DNA of 64,000 nucleotides from positions 62,001-126,000 of the forward strand of contig NZ_AAEW02000004.1 in the NCBI RefSeq assembly GCF_000167355.1, in the 5' to 3' direction. Below are positions 16,645 to 25,045 of the stretch, piece by piece; positions within the stretch are counted from its first letter, which is position 1; each line of letters starts with the position of its first letter. Origin of the DNA: Desulfuromonas acetoxidans DSM 684 (GTDB taxonomy: Bacteria > Desulfobacterota > Desulfuromonadia > Desulfuromonadales > Desulfuromonadaceae). The notes below the pieces were generated by a model, which had not been told where the DNA came from, did not search any database, and worked only from the letters and a program-made list of their open reading frames with translations. The translations under genes were made by a program, and so were the position numbers.

Positions 16645-19600
16645 TTGCCGACAGCCTCACCTACTTCGCCTCCCACTTTCCTTGCTGCTTTGCTCAAAAG
16701 ACCACTCTTAGTATTAAAGCCAAGAAACTTTAAAAATTTTAGGCAGTTATCCGCACATTTTTCTAAGTTTCGTGCATGATCAGGATTCTCAAGATCGTTA
16801 CAAGGGAATTTCTTAGAGCACTTATCGATGCAATCCACAGTGATATACACAACAACTGAAGTAAGTGCAGTTGTAATTATGGCAGCTGCCCCTGCGATGC
16901 CAATTTCACCGGTTGGATCCACCACATTAACTGGATTCCTATTTGCATAAGCATAAAGATTAATCCCACCAGCCAAACCAATCGGATCCAAAGTAATATA
17001 GCGTCCCGACCGTGGCTCATAGTAGCGATGCCAATTGTAATGCAGACCGGATTCCGCGTCAAAGTACTGGCCGGGGAAGCGCAGGTTGCACACGACTTCG
17101 GTGCCGTCGCCGTCGACATCGTTGTTGATTGTGGCCTGACCGAACGGGGCATACTGTGCGGACCAGACGGCCGTGCCTGTGGCGTCGGTGAGCAAAATCG
17201 GGGCGCCAATCTGGTCGGTGTGGACCTGGTACGGGGTGGCGATGGTGCTGCCGCCGCTTTCACTTTCTTTCCACAGCTTGTACACATCGATGACTTGAGA
17301 ATTACCTTCGTCATCCTCCTGATAAACGAACAGGGCTCCGCTACGAGTGGGTAGTTCATAGTCGGGCGCAAATCCTCCCTCCAAACGGAAACTCTCACCA
17401 CTCCAGATGAACACAATTCCTGAAGAATAGACCTGCCAGTTCTCATCGCTGATGGCGTAGGTGCCGGCGTAGTCGCCATCTTCGATAACAACCGTGTGAG
17501 TAACAGTGTCGAGGGTCATACCGGGACCAGCGGCGCCGGTGAGGGATTCCGTGGTGGTGCAGGTGTAAAAGGTCGGCCCAGACTGCTCGATGTCAATCAA
17601 AGCTGCCGGGGTATCGCCATACCAGACCACGGCACGACGTAAGGTGCCGTCACTGTCGGTTTCAGCGAGCAAACGGCCCTGGAGATCGTAATGGTAGTGG
17701 GTGACGACACCGTCACTGTCTTTGACCACGCGCAGATTGTTGCCGTCGTAGAGATAGTCGCTGACCGTACCGCTGTTGCTGAGGGTTTTCAGACGACCAC
17801 TCTGGTTGTAGGTCAACTGCAGATCGTCAAACTGCGGCGTGGACAGTTGCAGGCTGTTGCCCTGGATGTCGTAGAGACGGCTTTCGGCGTTGACGCCGCT
17901 GACGGCGAGCAGCTGATTGCTGTCCGTGGCCAGGGTGGACGTGTCGATCTCGCCATCTTCATTGAGGGTGAGGCGGTTGCCGACCGGGTCGTAGCTGTAG
18001 GTGCGTAGGATGCTGTTTTTGTCGGCGGAGATCAATTGGCCAACAACATCGTATTGATAGATGTCCTGACCGGTGGTCGGTACGGTACGTGTCAGGGCGG
18101 TGAGCTGACCGGTGCCGTCACGGCTGTATTCTTCCGCCAGATGCGAAGACAGGGTCAGATTTTGCAGCAAACCGCCGCCATCGTAGCCGGCGCTGGTGAG
18201 CAAACCGTTGCCATGCTGCCATTGGACGGGGCGGCCATTGGTGTCGTAGCCGATCTGCGTCAGGATATCCAGGGTTTGGTCGCCCAGCTCAGCCTGTATG
18301 CTCAAGGGACGATGGTTGCCGTCATAGCTGGTTGTCACAGCGAACCCGCCGGGATAACTGAGAGTGACCAGATTGCCGGTAGCATCGTAGCTGTAGCCGG
18401 TGGCGTAAGCGGTGTTTTGTAACGTGTAGGTGTGACTGACGAGTCGCCCCAAGCTGTCGTAAGCGTAGCTGTGGCTGCCACCGGCATCTTGCATGCTGGT
18501 CAGTTGGCCACCACCCCAGGTACCGGCATCGTAGCCGTAAAGAACATCCTGACTGCTGTCGGCGGGAAAGTGAAGCTGGGTCAAACGACCGAGGCTGTCG
18601 TAACTGTATTCGGTGACGATGGCACGGGCGTCGGTACGTGTCGCCAGTTGCCCCAGGCTGTTATAGGTGTAGCTGGTGATGACGCCGTGTTGGTTGGTTT
18701 GGATAAGGCGCCCGGCACTGTCGTAACTGTAGGTCAGGCTGTTGCCGCGGCCGTCAATCACCTCGGCCAGGCTGAGACCGTCGTCCTGATACACCAGGTC
18801 GGTAACCGTGCCGAGCGGATCGGTGATGCGGGTGAGCTGGTCCATGAAGTTGCTGGTGTAATCAGTGCTGTTGCTGTTGCCGTCGGTACTGACGGTTCTC
18901 TGGCCGAGGTTGTTGTATTGATAGTGGGTACTCCGCCCAGCACCGTCGATAAGACTGAGCAGGCGACCGGCGTGGTCATAGGTCAAACTGGTCGTGGTTC
19001 CGTCGGGGTGAAGGACGCTGGTGAGGTGGCCCAAAACATTGTAGCCGTAACTGGTGGTGTCACCGCCGGGCATGGTTTTGCCAGCCAGGCGGCCGGCATT
19101 GTCATAGGTGTAACTGGTAACGTATCCGCCGGCATCGGTTTCGGTAAGCAGGCGACCGCCATTGTCAAAACTGTAGGTGGTGACGCTGCCGTCGGGGGCG
19201 ATAACTTGGGCGGGAAAACCGTTCGCATCGTAGGTATAGCCGGTCACACCGCCGTTGACATCCTGGCGACTGACGAGTTGACCGAGGCTGTTGTAGGTGT
19301 TGATAATCTGCAGACCATTGGCCAGGGTGACGGTTATGGGATTGCCGTTGGCATCGTAGGCGATCTGGGTGGTGTTCCCCATGGCATCGGTGACGGCAGT
19401 CACATCGCCGTTGCTGTTGTAGGTGTAGCTGGTGGTAATCCCGGCGGCATCGGTTTCGGTGACCAGATCGCCTTGGGTGCTGTAGGTGGAAGTGCGGGAG
19501 CGCAACTCCTGATCGCTGGTGGAAGTCAGTTGGTTGCGGCTGTTGTACGTGTACAGGGTTTCTCCGCCCTGGGCGTCAATGGTGTAGATCGGCGTACGTT

Positions 19601-21047
19601 GATCAGCGTCATAGCCGTGGATGGTCTGGCTGCCGTCGCGGTCGGTGATGACGCTCTCATTGGTGGAGTCATCGTAGCTGATGGTGCGGGTGCCGTCCGG
19701 GGTAGTGCCTTGCACGACGCGACCGCTGCTGTCGTAAGCATAACTTTTTTCGTTCCCGGCGGGATCGCTGATTTGCGTCAGGCGGCCATCACTGTAGGTA
19801 TAACTCCAGGTGCGACCATCGCTGGTGGTCATTGAAGCCACGTGCTCGCCACTGTAGGTCAGGCTGACGCTACGGCCGTCCGGAGCGGTGATGGTGGAAA
19901 CGTGGCCATCGCCATCATGACTGAATACGGTGGTACGGCCGAAGCGATCAGTAATGCTTTGCAACTGGTCGTCGATATAACTGTACTGGGCGACAAGACC
20001 ATTACGGTCACGGCGTTCAAGAATCTTCCCATCGTCATTAAAGGTCAATTGCGTGCCATTACGATAGGTAACGCTGTGATCTTCGTCCGACCAGGTGGCA
20101 TACGAGCCGTTGACCGAGGCAAGATCGCTGCCGCTTGACGTGTCGGAAAAATACAGGTAGCCGCCATCGGCCTGACGAACGCGAATATAAGGAGCATCGG
20201 CAATGGAGCAACTGCCGACCATCAAATCCGTTCCGGTTTCAGTCCACTTAACCGGATAAACGACACCATTGTCGTTATTCTTATCACTGCTCAAGATGGC
20301 AGTCCAACTCGAAACACTTTGAGTACAGGTATAGGCTATGCCGGGAGCAGGAGCCCAGGTGGGTTCGTAATGGACATCCTGATTCAGCTGCCAGCCATTC
20401 CCCAAACTATTCCAGCTGAAGTAAAGCCCTCCGGGCAATCCGGTTTCTGCTTCAGAAAACAGGGATTGTGTCAAAGAGAGATTGCCGCTGGCGACATTGA
20501 CTTGGGAGCCGAAAGACCTATTGCCGACTTCACATGCACCAATTACCGGCTCTGGTTCTTTTTCAACTTCCGGGGCGTCTCCACTGTCTGCGCAATCAGG
20601 ATTGCCATTGCCATCCGCATCGGGAAACGCATTTGGCATGAAAATTTGATCGAAACCTTCGGTGTTGATGGTTCCAGAAGGGACACTTGTCATAGAAACA
20701 CCGTCAATGGTGCCACGGAAATAGCGATGGACCATGACGATGTGGCCGTTGTCCTTGTTCCACATCACACGATAGTTATTAGAGGCGGCATAGGAGGCAA
20801 TGGCTGCCGGGGTGTTTAATGAGTCTCCGTAATGAGCATAAAGGGTTACCTCGCCACCACTACATGTCAACATCGTGTCGACAAAGTGGGTGACTTCATT
20901 GTCTCCATATGGCGGACAGGTATCAGGAACGTATTCTACGCCAATAGTTGAAATCCCGCCGCCTGTCGAGCAGTCAACGGCAAGCACCTGAGCTGAAAAG
21001 ATTAAGACCAGAAGAACCGTACAGAGAAAATAACGCAGAACGGGCAT
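16641..21047 (-). CDS. Full-length RHS/YD-repeat protein with Sec signal peptide
   Basis: The 1468-residue product starts at ATG 21047 behind AAGGAGGCGGAT. A cleavable signal (FLCTVLLVLIFSAQVLA, cut near residue 23) precedes a cysteine-containing N-domain (to about 170) and a DUF6531-like stretch (VASGNLSLTQSLFSEAETGLPG). Long YD repeats (YTYDxxGRL type) follow from about 340 to 1150, forming the expected beta-cocoon. Residues ~1155-1265 are an unusual insert, followed by the RHS core end ([53 protein letters not shown]). The 88-residue tip has one hydrophobic helix (IAGAAAIITTALTSVVVYIT) and paired cysteines. RHS proteins usually encapsulate and deliver C-terminal toxins. No VgrG/PAAR is present, so Sec export is implied. 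Confidence 0.88.
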   Translation of the reverse strand: MPVLRYFLCTVLLVLIFSAQVLAVDCSTGGGISTIGVEYVPDTCPPYGDNEVTHFVDTMLTCSGGEVTLYAHYGDSLNTPAAIASYAASNNYRVMWNKDNGHIVMVHRYFRGTIDGVSMTSVPSGTINTEGFDQIFMPNAFPDADGNGNPDCADSGDAPEVEKEPEPVIGACEVGNRSFGSQVNVASGNLSLTQSLFSEAETGLPGGLYFSWNSLGNGWQLNQDVHYEPTWAPAPGIAYTCTQSVSSWTAILSSDKNNDNGVVYPVKWTETGTDLMVGSCSIADAPYIRVRQADGGYLYFSDTSSGSDLASVNGSYATWSDEDHSVTYRNGTQLTFNDDGKILERRDRNGLVAQYSYIDDQLQSITDRFGRTTVFSHDGDGHVSTITAPDGRSVSLTYSGEHVASMTTSDGRTWSYTYSDGRLTQISDPAGNEKSYAYDSSGRVVQGTTPDGTRTISYDDSTNESVITDRDGSQTIHGYDADQRTPIYTIDAQGGETLYTYNSRNQLTSTSDQELRSRTSTYSTQGDLVTETDAAGITTSYTYNSNGDVTAVTDAMGNTTQIAYDANGNPITVTLANGLQIINTYNSLGQLVSRQDVNGGVTGYTYDANGFPAQVIAPDGSVTTYSFDNGGRLLTETDAGGYVTSYTYDNAGRLAGKTMPGGDTTSYGYNVLGHLTSVLHPDGTTTSLTYDHAGRLLSLIDGAGRSTHYQYNNLGQRTVSTDGNSNSTDYTSNFMDQLTRITDPLGTVTDLVYQDDGLSLAEVIDGRGNSLTYSYDSAGRLIQTNQHGVITSYTYNSLGQLATRTDARAIVTEYSYDSLGRLTQLHFPADSSQDVLYGYDAGTWGGGQLTSMQDAGGSHSYAYDSLGRLVSHTYTLQNTAYATGYSYDATGNLVTLSYPGGFAVTTSYDGNHRPLSIQAELGDQTLDILTQIGYDTNGRPVQWQHGNGLLTSAGYDGGGLLQNLTLSSHLAEEYSRDGTGQLTALTRTVPTTGQDIYQYDVVGQLISADKNSILRTYSYDPVGNRLTLNEDGEIDTSTLATDSNQLLAVSGVNAESRLYDIQGNSLQLSTPQFDDLQLTYNQSGRLKTLSNSGTVSDYLYDGNNLRVVKDSDGVVTHYHYDLQGRLLAETDSDGTLRRAVVWYGDTPAALIDIEQSGPTFYTCTTTESLTGAAGPGMTLDTVTHTVVIEDGDYAGTYAISDENWQVYSSGIVFIWSGESFRLEGGFAPDYELPTRSGALFVYQEDDEGNSQVIDVYKLWKESESGGSTIATPYQVHTDQIGAPILLTDATGTAVWSAQYAPFGQATINNDVDGDGTEVVCNLRFPGQYFDAESGLHYNWHRYYEPRSGRYITLDPIGLAGGINLYAYANRNPVNVVDPTGEIGIAGAAAIITTALTSVVVYITVDCIDKCSKKFPCNDLENPDHARNLEKCADNCLKFLKFLGFNTKSGLLSKAARKVGGEVGEAVGK

Positions 21048-21092
21048 ATCCGCCTCCTTGATGAAAACATTTTTAAGTCAAAATGTCCTCGA

Positions 21093-21122
21093 AGGCTAGC
21101 AGCTCGTTTTTGCCGCTGTCAA
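21093..21122 (-). promoter_or_regulatory. Putative promoter of the rhs gene
   Basis: On the minus strand TTGACA is followed after 18 nt by TAGCCT, about 46 nt before the rhs start codon. The -35 is perfect and the -10 weak. Confidence 0.4.
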
Positions 21123-21384
21123 TAGAATTTATTCATGTGCAAAAACATACACTATGTTAGACTTTGAGATTTTTAACTTTTTGCAAAATTTATCTCGTTG
21201 CTATATCACTGTTTTAACTGACATTTTCAGCATTCCAATATTTATCTATATTAATTTTATATTTACAGTTAGCTTCTTTTTATGTAATGTCTATTTTTTG
21301 CGGAAAGCATCGCGCTGCACTCAAAGTATTTTTTTAATTTTAATTTCATGCCTACTGGGGAACCTGCTTGAGAAAGGAAAAGCC

Positions 21385-21999
21385 ATGAAAACCTTTTTTG
21401 CCACCTGCATTATGTTACTCGGCTTAACGGCAACGACAGCCGGGGCCATGTCATTCACTCTCTATGGCGACGCTGTCAGTAACATCGACTCCTATCCGGC
21501 AACCTCCGTCTCACTTACATCAGAGTTGAATGGTTTGGTGACGGACCTTAATGTCCAGATAGAACTGGGGGATGCAGATTCTGGAGAAACATTTTGGAAA
21601 AACATAAATCTTTGGATTGAACACAATGGTGTCAGTGCTTCTCTTATGTCACAAGGCGGCAGCAATTTTTTCGATGGCTTCTTTGATGTTATTTTTGACG
21701 ATGCTGCACATTCTCTAATCTCCTATGACTTCACATCCATGAATGCTGAAGGATCCTTTCAGGCACCGGACTCCCTCTCGATTTTCAATGGATTGGACCT
21801 CGCGGGAGAATGGACACTTGTGTTTTTGGATACTTATTTACCTGGAGATGGAACAGATTTACTGTCCTGGTCGTTGACGGGGACAATGGCTGAATCCACA
21901 ACTCAACCGGTGCCTGAGCCAGCTACCATGATCCTGATCGGCATTGGATTTTTAGGGTTGGTTACCTTTAAAAAAGCTAAAAATACTGGCAGTTGTTAG
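21385..21999 (+). CDS. PEP-CTERM protein with proprotein-convertase P-like domain
   Basis: ATG 21385 follows AAAGGAAA. A longer in-frame ATG at 21154 would bury the signal peptide and is rejected. The 204-residue product has a signal peptide (FFATCIMLLGLTATTAGA). A ~150-residue body contains LNGLVTDLNVQIELGDADSG and GLDLAGEWTLVFLDTYLPGDG then LLSWSLTGT, the pattern of subtilisin-kexin P domains (DLxVxLxH...GxWTLxVxDxxxGDxGxLxSWSL). The C-terminus, VPEPATMILIGIGFLGLVTFKK, is a PEP-CTERM sorting signal: VPEP, one helix, basic end. Such proteins are processed by exosortase and go to the envelope or exopolysaccharide matrix. No exosortase is in the window. A second PEP-CTERM gene follows after 38 bp. 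Confidence 0.85.
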   Translation: MKTFFATCIMLLGLTATTAGAMSFTLYGDAVSNIDSYPATSVSLTSELNGLVTDLNVQIELGDADSGETFWKNINLWIEHNGVSASLMSQGGSNFFDGFFDVIFDDAAHSLISYDFTSMNAEGSFQAPDSLSIFNGLDLAGEWTLVFLDTYLPGDGTDLLSWSLTGTMAESTTQPVPEPATMILIGIGFLGLVTFKKAKNTGSC

Positions 22000-22037
22000 C
22001 TTTACGTATAAAACTTCTTTTAGAAACGAGATTAAAA

Positions 22038-22757
22038 ATGCGAAAAATCGTGCTTTTACCCTTTGCAGTAATCATCTTTTCTTTACCATCCATGGCATTT
22101 GGCCTGGCGATGAATTTACAAAATTGGACCGCCTCTCCAGGAGGTAACTGGAACGTGAGCAACGATGGCTACAGCGTTCTGCAGACCATCAATGGACAAC
22201 CTACTTATTTTGTCAGTGACACTGATTATTTTAATCGCTTGATCGAAGGGACATTGACTGTAAAGACAACAAGCGATGATGATTTTATTGGTTTTGTTTT
22301 TGGCCTGAACAGCTCAGATGACTACCTGCTTTTTGACTGGAAGCAAAACAATCAAACAGCAGGTCCAGGGACTGGATTGGAGGGCTTCACCCTGTCTCGA
22401 ATCACAGGTTCTGATATTAATCTGTGGGAGCATACAGGGAACGACCTCGAGATCCTTGCCAGTTCATACTCTTCTTCCCTGGGATGGCGAGACCTGCAAA
22501 ATTACGAATTCTCTCTCGACTATTCCGCTGCACGTACCATCATATCAATTGACGACGAAACCATTTTTGATATTGCAGGGGATTTTAATACCGGGCTATT
22601 CGGCTTTTATAATTATTCTCAGGCATATGTGAATTATTCAGGGTTTGTTGAAGAGCAAAGTGCTGTTGTTCCTGAACCTTCCACATTTGCCTTTATGTGC
22701 CTTGGAGTGATTGGGGTTGTCGCGCTAAGAAAAAAGCAACAGCGTTTCACAGCCTAG
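22038..22757 (+). CDS. PEP-CTERM protein with thrombospondin C-terminal-like domain
   Basis: The 239-residue product has a signal peptide (IVLLPFAVIIFSLPSMAFG). The body includes LQNWTASPGGNWNVSNDG and DDDFIGFVFGLNSSDDYLLFDWKQ, then a late TGLFGFYNYSQAYVNYSGF. This resembles the lectin-like C-terminal domain of thrombospondins (DDDFIGFVFGYQSSxxFYxVxWKQ), a calcium-binding beta sandwich. The end VPEPSTFAFMCLGVIGVVALRKKQ is a PEP-CTERM signal. It probably forms a transcription unit with the P-domain PEP-CTERM protein before it. Both are likely surface or matrix proteins. Confidence 0.88.
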   Translation: MRKIVLLPFAVIIFSLPSMAFGLAMNLQNWTASPGGNWNVSNDGYSVLQTINGQPTYFVSDTDYFNRLIEGTLTVKTTSDDDFIGFVFGLNSSDDYLLFDWKQNNQTAGPGTGLEGFTLSRITGSDINLWEHTGNDLEILASSYSSSLGWRDLQNYEFSLDYSAARTIISIDDETIFDIAGDFNTGLFGFYNYSQAYVNYSGFVEEQSAVVPEPSTFAFMCLGVIGVVALRKKQQRFTA

Positions 22758-22795
22758 ATTTCAAGACCTTTCTCTCTTCCAGACAAACCAACTCT

Positions 22796-22846
22796 AGAGG
22801 GGGACCGTTCTCAACGTAAATAACGAGAACGCCCCCCTAATCTCAC
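22796..22846. terminator. GC-rich inverted repeat between convergent genes
   Basis: AGGGGG-CGTTCTC and GAGAACG-CCCCCCT pair around an AT-rich loop of about 12 nt. It lies between the second PEP-CTERM gene and the end of the pentapeptide gene. There is no good T-tract, so termination is likely but unproven. Confidence 0.45.
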
Positions 22847-22854
22847 AGCCCCCC

Positions 22855-23208
22855 CTAACGGTAGCGCAGCCGCGTGCCATGATTGAGAGACATAAGGATT
22901 TCATCCGGTGACAGTTCGTCTGGAAAGTAGGTGCCGGAAATCTTGGCGGAGCGCAGGCTCGCCCCCTCCAGATTGCAAGTACGCAGATCGAGGCCACGCA
23001 GATCGGTCTGGCGAAAGTAGCCGTCGGACAGATCAAAGCCCGTCAACTCGGCACCGCGCAGGTCAAGACCACGGAAATCCAACCCTTTTAACACGCTGAA
23101 ATCGTCATGAGCTTCACGCTGCGTGTTAAAATCTTCAATCTCTTCACTATGCAACAACATGTACAGTGGATGTGCGCTGTTTTTCGGTTGGCTGTCGTTT
23201 TCCATCAT
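22855..23208 (-). CDS. Small pentapeptide-repeat protein
   Basis: The 117-residue product begins at the first of two ATGs, with AAGGAG upstream. About 45 residues of polar N-terminus precede LDFRGLDLRGAELTGFDL and FRQTDLRGLDLRTCNLEGA followed by SLRSAKI, tandem A(D/N)Lxx pentapeptides that fold as a right-handed quadrilateral beta helix. With about ten repeats it is small for the family. Functions range from protein scaffolds to gyrase protection and none can be chosen here. It is transcribed divergently from the antiporter gene. Confidence 0.8.
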   Translation of the reverse strand: MMENDSQPKNSAHPLYMLLHSEEIEDFNTQREAHDDFSVLKGLDFRGLDLRGAELTGFDLSDGYFRQTDLRGLDLRTCNLEGASLRSAKISGTYFPDELSPDEILMSLNHGTRLRYR

Positions 23209-23391
23209 CAAATCTCCTTGTTTCATCTGAAATAATACCGTCGCAGGATAGCGCACTTTGAACAGAATGTGGCGCATTATAATCAACAAACCGACACACT
23301 CTGCGCATCCTGAAATATCTGGCATACTGGTGGAGAAGCTCACAGCAAAAGGATTGGACGCTGTGGGCACCCTCTGTGAGATGAGTGATCT

Positions 23392-24627
23392 ATGCTGTTT
23401 CCCGCGCTACAACCACTGACAATTCTCGGCCTGATTCTCGTCACCGGATATTTTTCCGGCAAGGCTGCCAACCGTCTGCGTTTGCCACGTATCAGCGGTT
23501 ACATTGTTGCGGGTTTGCTTTTTTCCCCTTCGGTGAGCGGTATTATCCCGTATCAACAAATCAGTCACCTGTTTCTGTTCACCTCGGAACTGGCTCTGGC
23601 GTTTATCGCCTACTCCATCGGCGGTAGCCTGCGCATCTCACGAATCCGCGATCTGGGCAATGAGATTATCTGGATCAACCTGTCGGAAGGGACCGGGGCG
23701 TTTGTCTGCACCTGTGCCGCAGTTTATCTCTGCCGGCCTTTGCTTTCGCCGTTACTGCACGAAAGCGATGCGATCTTTCTGTCGGTGATTCTCATCCTCG
23801 GCGGTATATCCGTGGCCACAGCTCCGGCCGCAACCATGGCCGTCATGCATGAGCTGCGTGCCCGAGGCCCGTTAACCACCACTCTGCTGGGGGTCGTCGC
23901 TCTGGATGATGCCTTGAGCATTGTTCTGTTCTCCGCATCGATTACCATTGCCGGACAACTGCTGCTGAGCAACGCGGACAACCACCTGATCATACAGGGT
24001 GTGCTGACCATTGTCGGCTCGTTGCTGATGGGCGGGCTCGGCGGGTTGGTATTCGGCCATTTTTTTCAACCATCGAAGCGGCCGGAAAGCAATTTGATGC
24101 TCACGCTGGGTGCTATTTTCCTGATCAGCGGCATCTCCACCCACCTCGGTTTTTCACCGCTGTTGGCCAATATGACCATGGGCTTTGTTATCATCAATCG
24201 AGTGAAGCATGCCGACGACTTGTTTCATCAGATGGACATCATGGAGGAGACCATTTTCTGCCTGTTCTTCACTCTGGCTGCGGCCCATTTTGACCTGAAA
24301 GTATTTACAACCTCGGCCGTGCTGGGAATCATCATCCTGCTGGGACGGTTTGTCGGTAAACTCGGTGGCACCCTGGTTGGCGGCAAAATCGCCCACGCCT
24401 CACCGCAGATTTATCGCAACCTCGGTCTGGCACTGTTGCCGCAGGCGGGTTTGTCTCTGGGGCTGGTATTTCTGGCGGAACCGATTTTGCCGACGGAAAT
24501 TTTCGACATGCTACTCAGCGCCATTTTGGTGTCGATCATCCTCAACGAAATGATTTCGCCGCCACTGGTGAAATGGGCGATCGGCAATGCCGGTGAAACG
24601 AATGTGGAGGAAACGGATGAAGATTAG
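23392..24627 (+). CDS. CPA2-type cation/proton antiporter
   Basis: The 411-residue, 11-12-helix membrane protein has the KefB/NhaA-fold pattern. It opens LTILGLILVTGYFSGKAANRLRLPRISGYIVAGLLFSP. The helix-5 region LGVVALDDALSIVLFSASI carries the paired aspartates typical of electrogenic antiporters, and GLALLPQAGLSLGLVFLA is near the C-terminus. It lacks the TrkA-N/RCK domains of potassium-efflux members. The stop overlaps the CBS-domain gene by 11 bp, so the two are translationally linked. The CBS protein may sense adenine nucleotides and gate the transporter. The transported ion (Na+ or K+) cannot be told from the sequence. Confidence 0.85.
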   Translation: MLFPALQPLTILGLILVTGYFSGKAANRLRLPRISGYIVAGLLFSPSVSGIIPYQQISHLFLFTSELALAFIAYSIGGSLRISRIRDLGNEIIWINLSEGTGAFVCTCAAVYLCRPLLSPLLHESDAIFLSVILILGGISVATAPAATMAVMHELRARGPLTTTLLGVVALDDALSIVLFSASITIAGQLLLSNADNHLIIQGVLTIVGSLLMGGLGGLVFGHFFQPSKRPESNLMLTLGAIFLISGISTHLGFSPLLANMTMGFVIINRVKHADDLFHQMDIMEETIFCLFFTLAAAHFDLKVFTTSAVLGIIILLGRFVGKLGGTLVGGKIAHASPQIYRNLGLALLPQAGLSLGLVFLAEPILPTEIFDMLLSAILVSIILNEMISPPLVKWAIGNAGETNVEETDED

Positions 24628-25045
24628 CGAGATCATGCAACGCATCGAAGATCGAGATATTCCCTGCGTCCAGGAACACTGTGCCATCAGCGAGGTGGTT
24701 GAGGTGGCGGTACGCTTCCCCCATTCACGGCTGGTCTATGTGGTCGATAAGCAGTGTAAGCTGCTCGGTGCGATTACCATCGGTGCGCTGCTGCGCTTTC
24801 TCTACCCGTATCACTACGACGACAAGATCCATTCGCGCGACATCCTGCGGCGGCTTAGCGTCAAAAAAGCCGCCGACCTGATGAGTCACGGCAACGTCAA
24901 GGCGTCACCTGAGGAGAGCGTGGACACCATTCTCAAACGGATGGCCAAGACCGGGGTCAAAGAACTGGCCGTGGTCGATGACGAAGGACACATCCTCGCC
25001 GATATCACCGTGGTTGATCTGCTCGCTCACAGTAAGCCAGCTTAA
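24617..25045 (+). CDS. CBS-domain pair protein
   Basis: The 142-residue product starts at ATG 24617 within the end of the antiporter gene, with GGAGGAAACG upstream as ribosome site. Two CBS motifs make one Bateman module: IPCVQEHCAISEVVEVAVRF then LVYVVDKQCKLLGAITIGAL, and DLMSHGNVKASPEESVDTIL then ELAVVDDEGHILADITVVDLL. Such stand-alone modules bind ATP, ADP or AMP and regulate partner proteins. The overlap points to the antiporter as partner. Its last bases overlap the stop of the convergent HlyD-type gene. Confidence 0.85.
   Translation: MKISEIMQRIEDRDIPCVQEHCAISEVVEVAVRFPHSRLVYVVDKQCKLLGAITIGALLRFLYPYHYDDKIHSRDILRRLSVKKAADLMSHGNVKASPEESVDTILKRMAKTGVKELAVVDDEGHILADITVVDLLAHSKPA

Noticed and set aside
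18432-19835. 467-residue plus-strand open frame rich in V, G, A
   Set aside because: It lies antisense to the YD repeats of the rhs gene and its periodicity mirrors those repeats. It has no ribosome site and no family resemblance.
10270-21047. Repetitive YD region considered as a CRISPR or tandem-repeat array
   Set aside because: The periodicity is that of protein repeats, with no equal-length repeat/spacer units; no CRISPR array was seen anywhere in the window.
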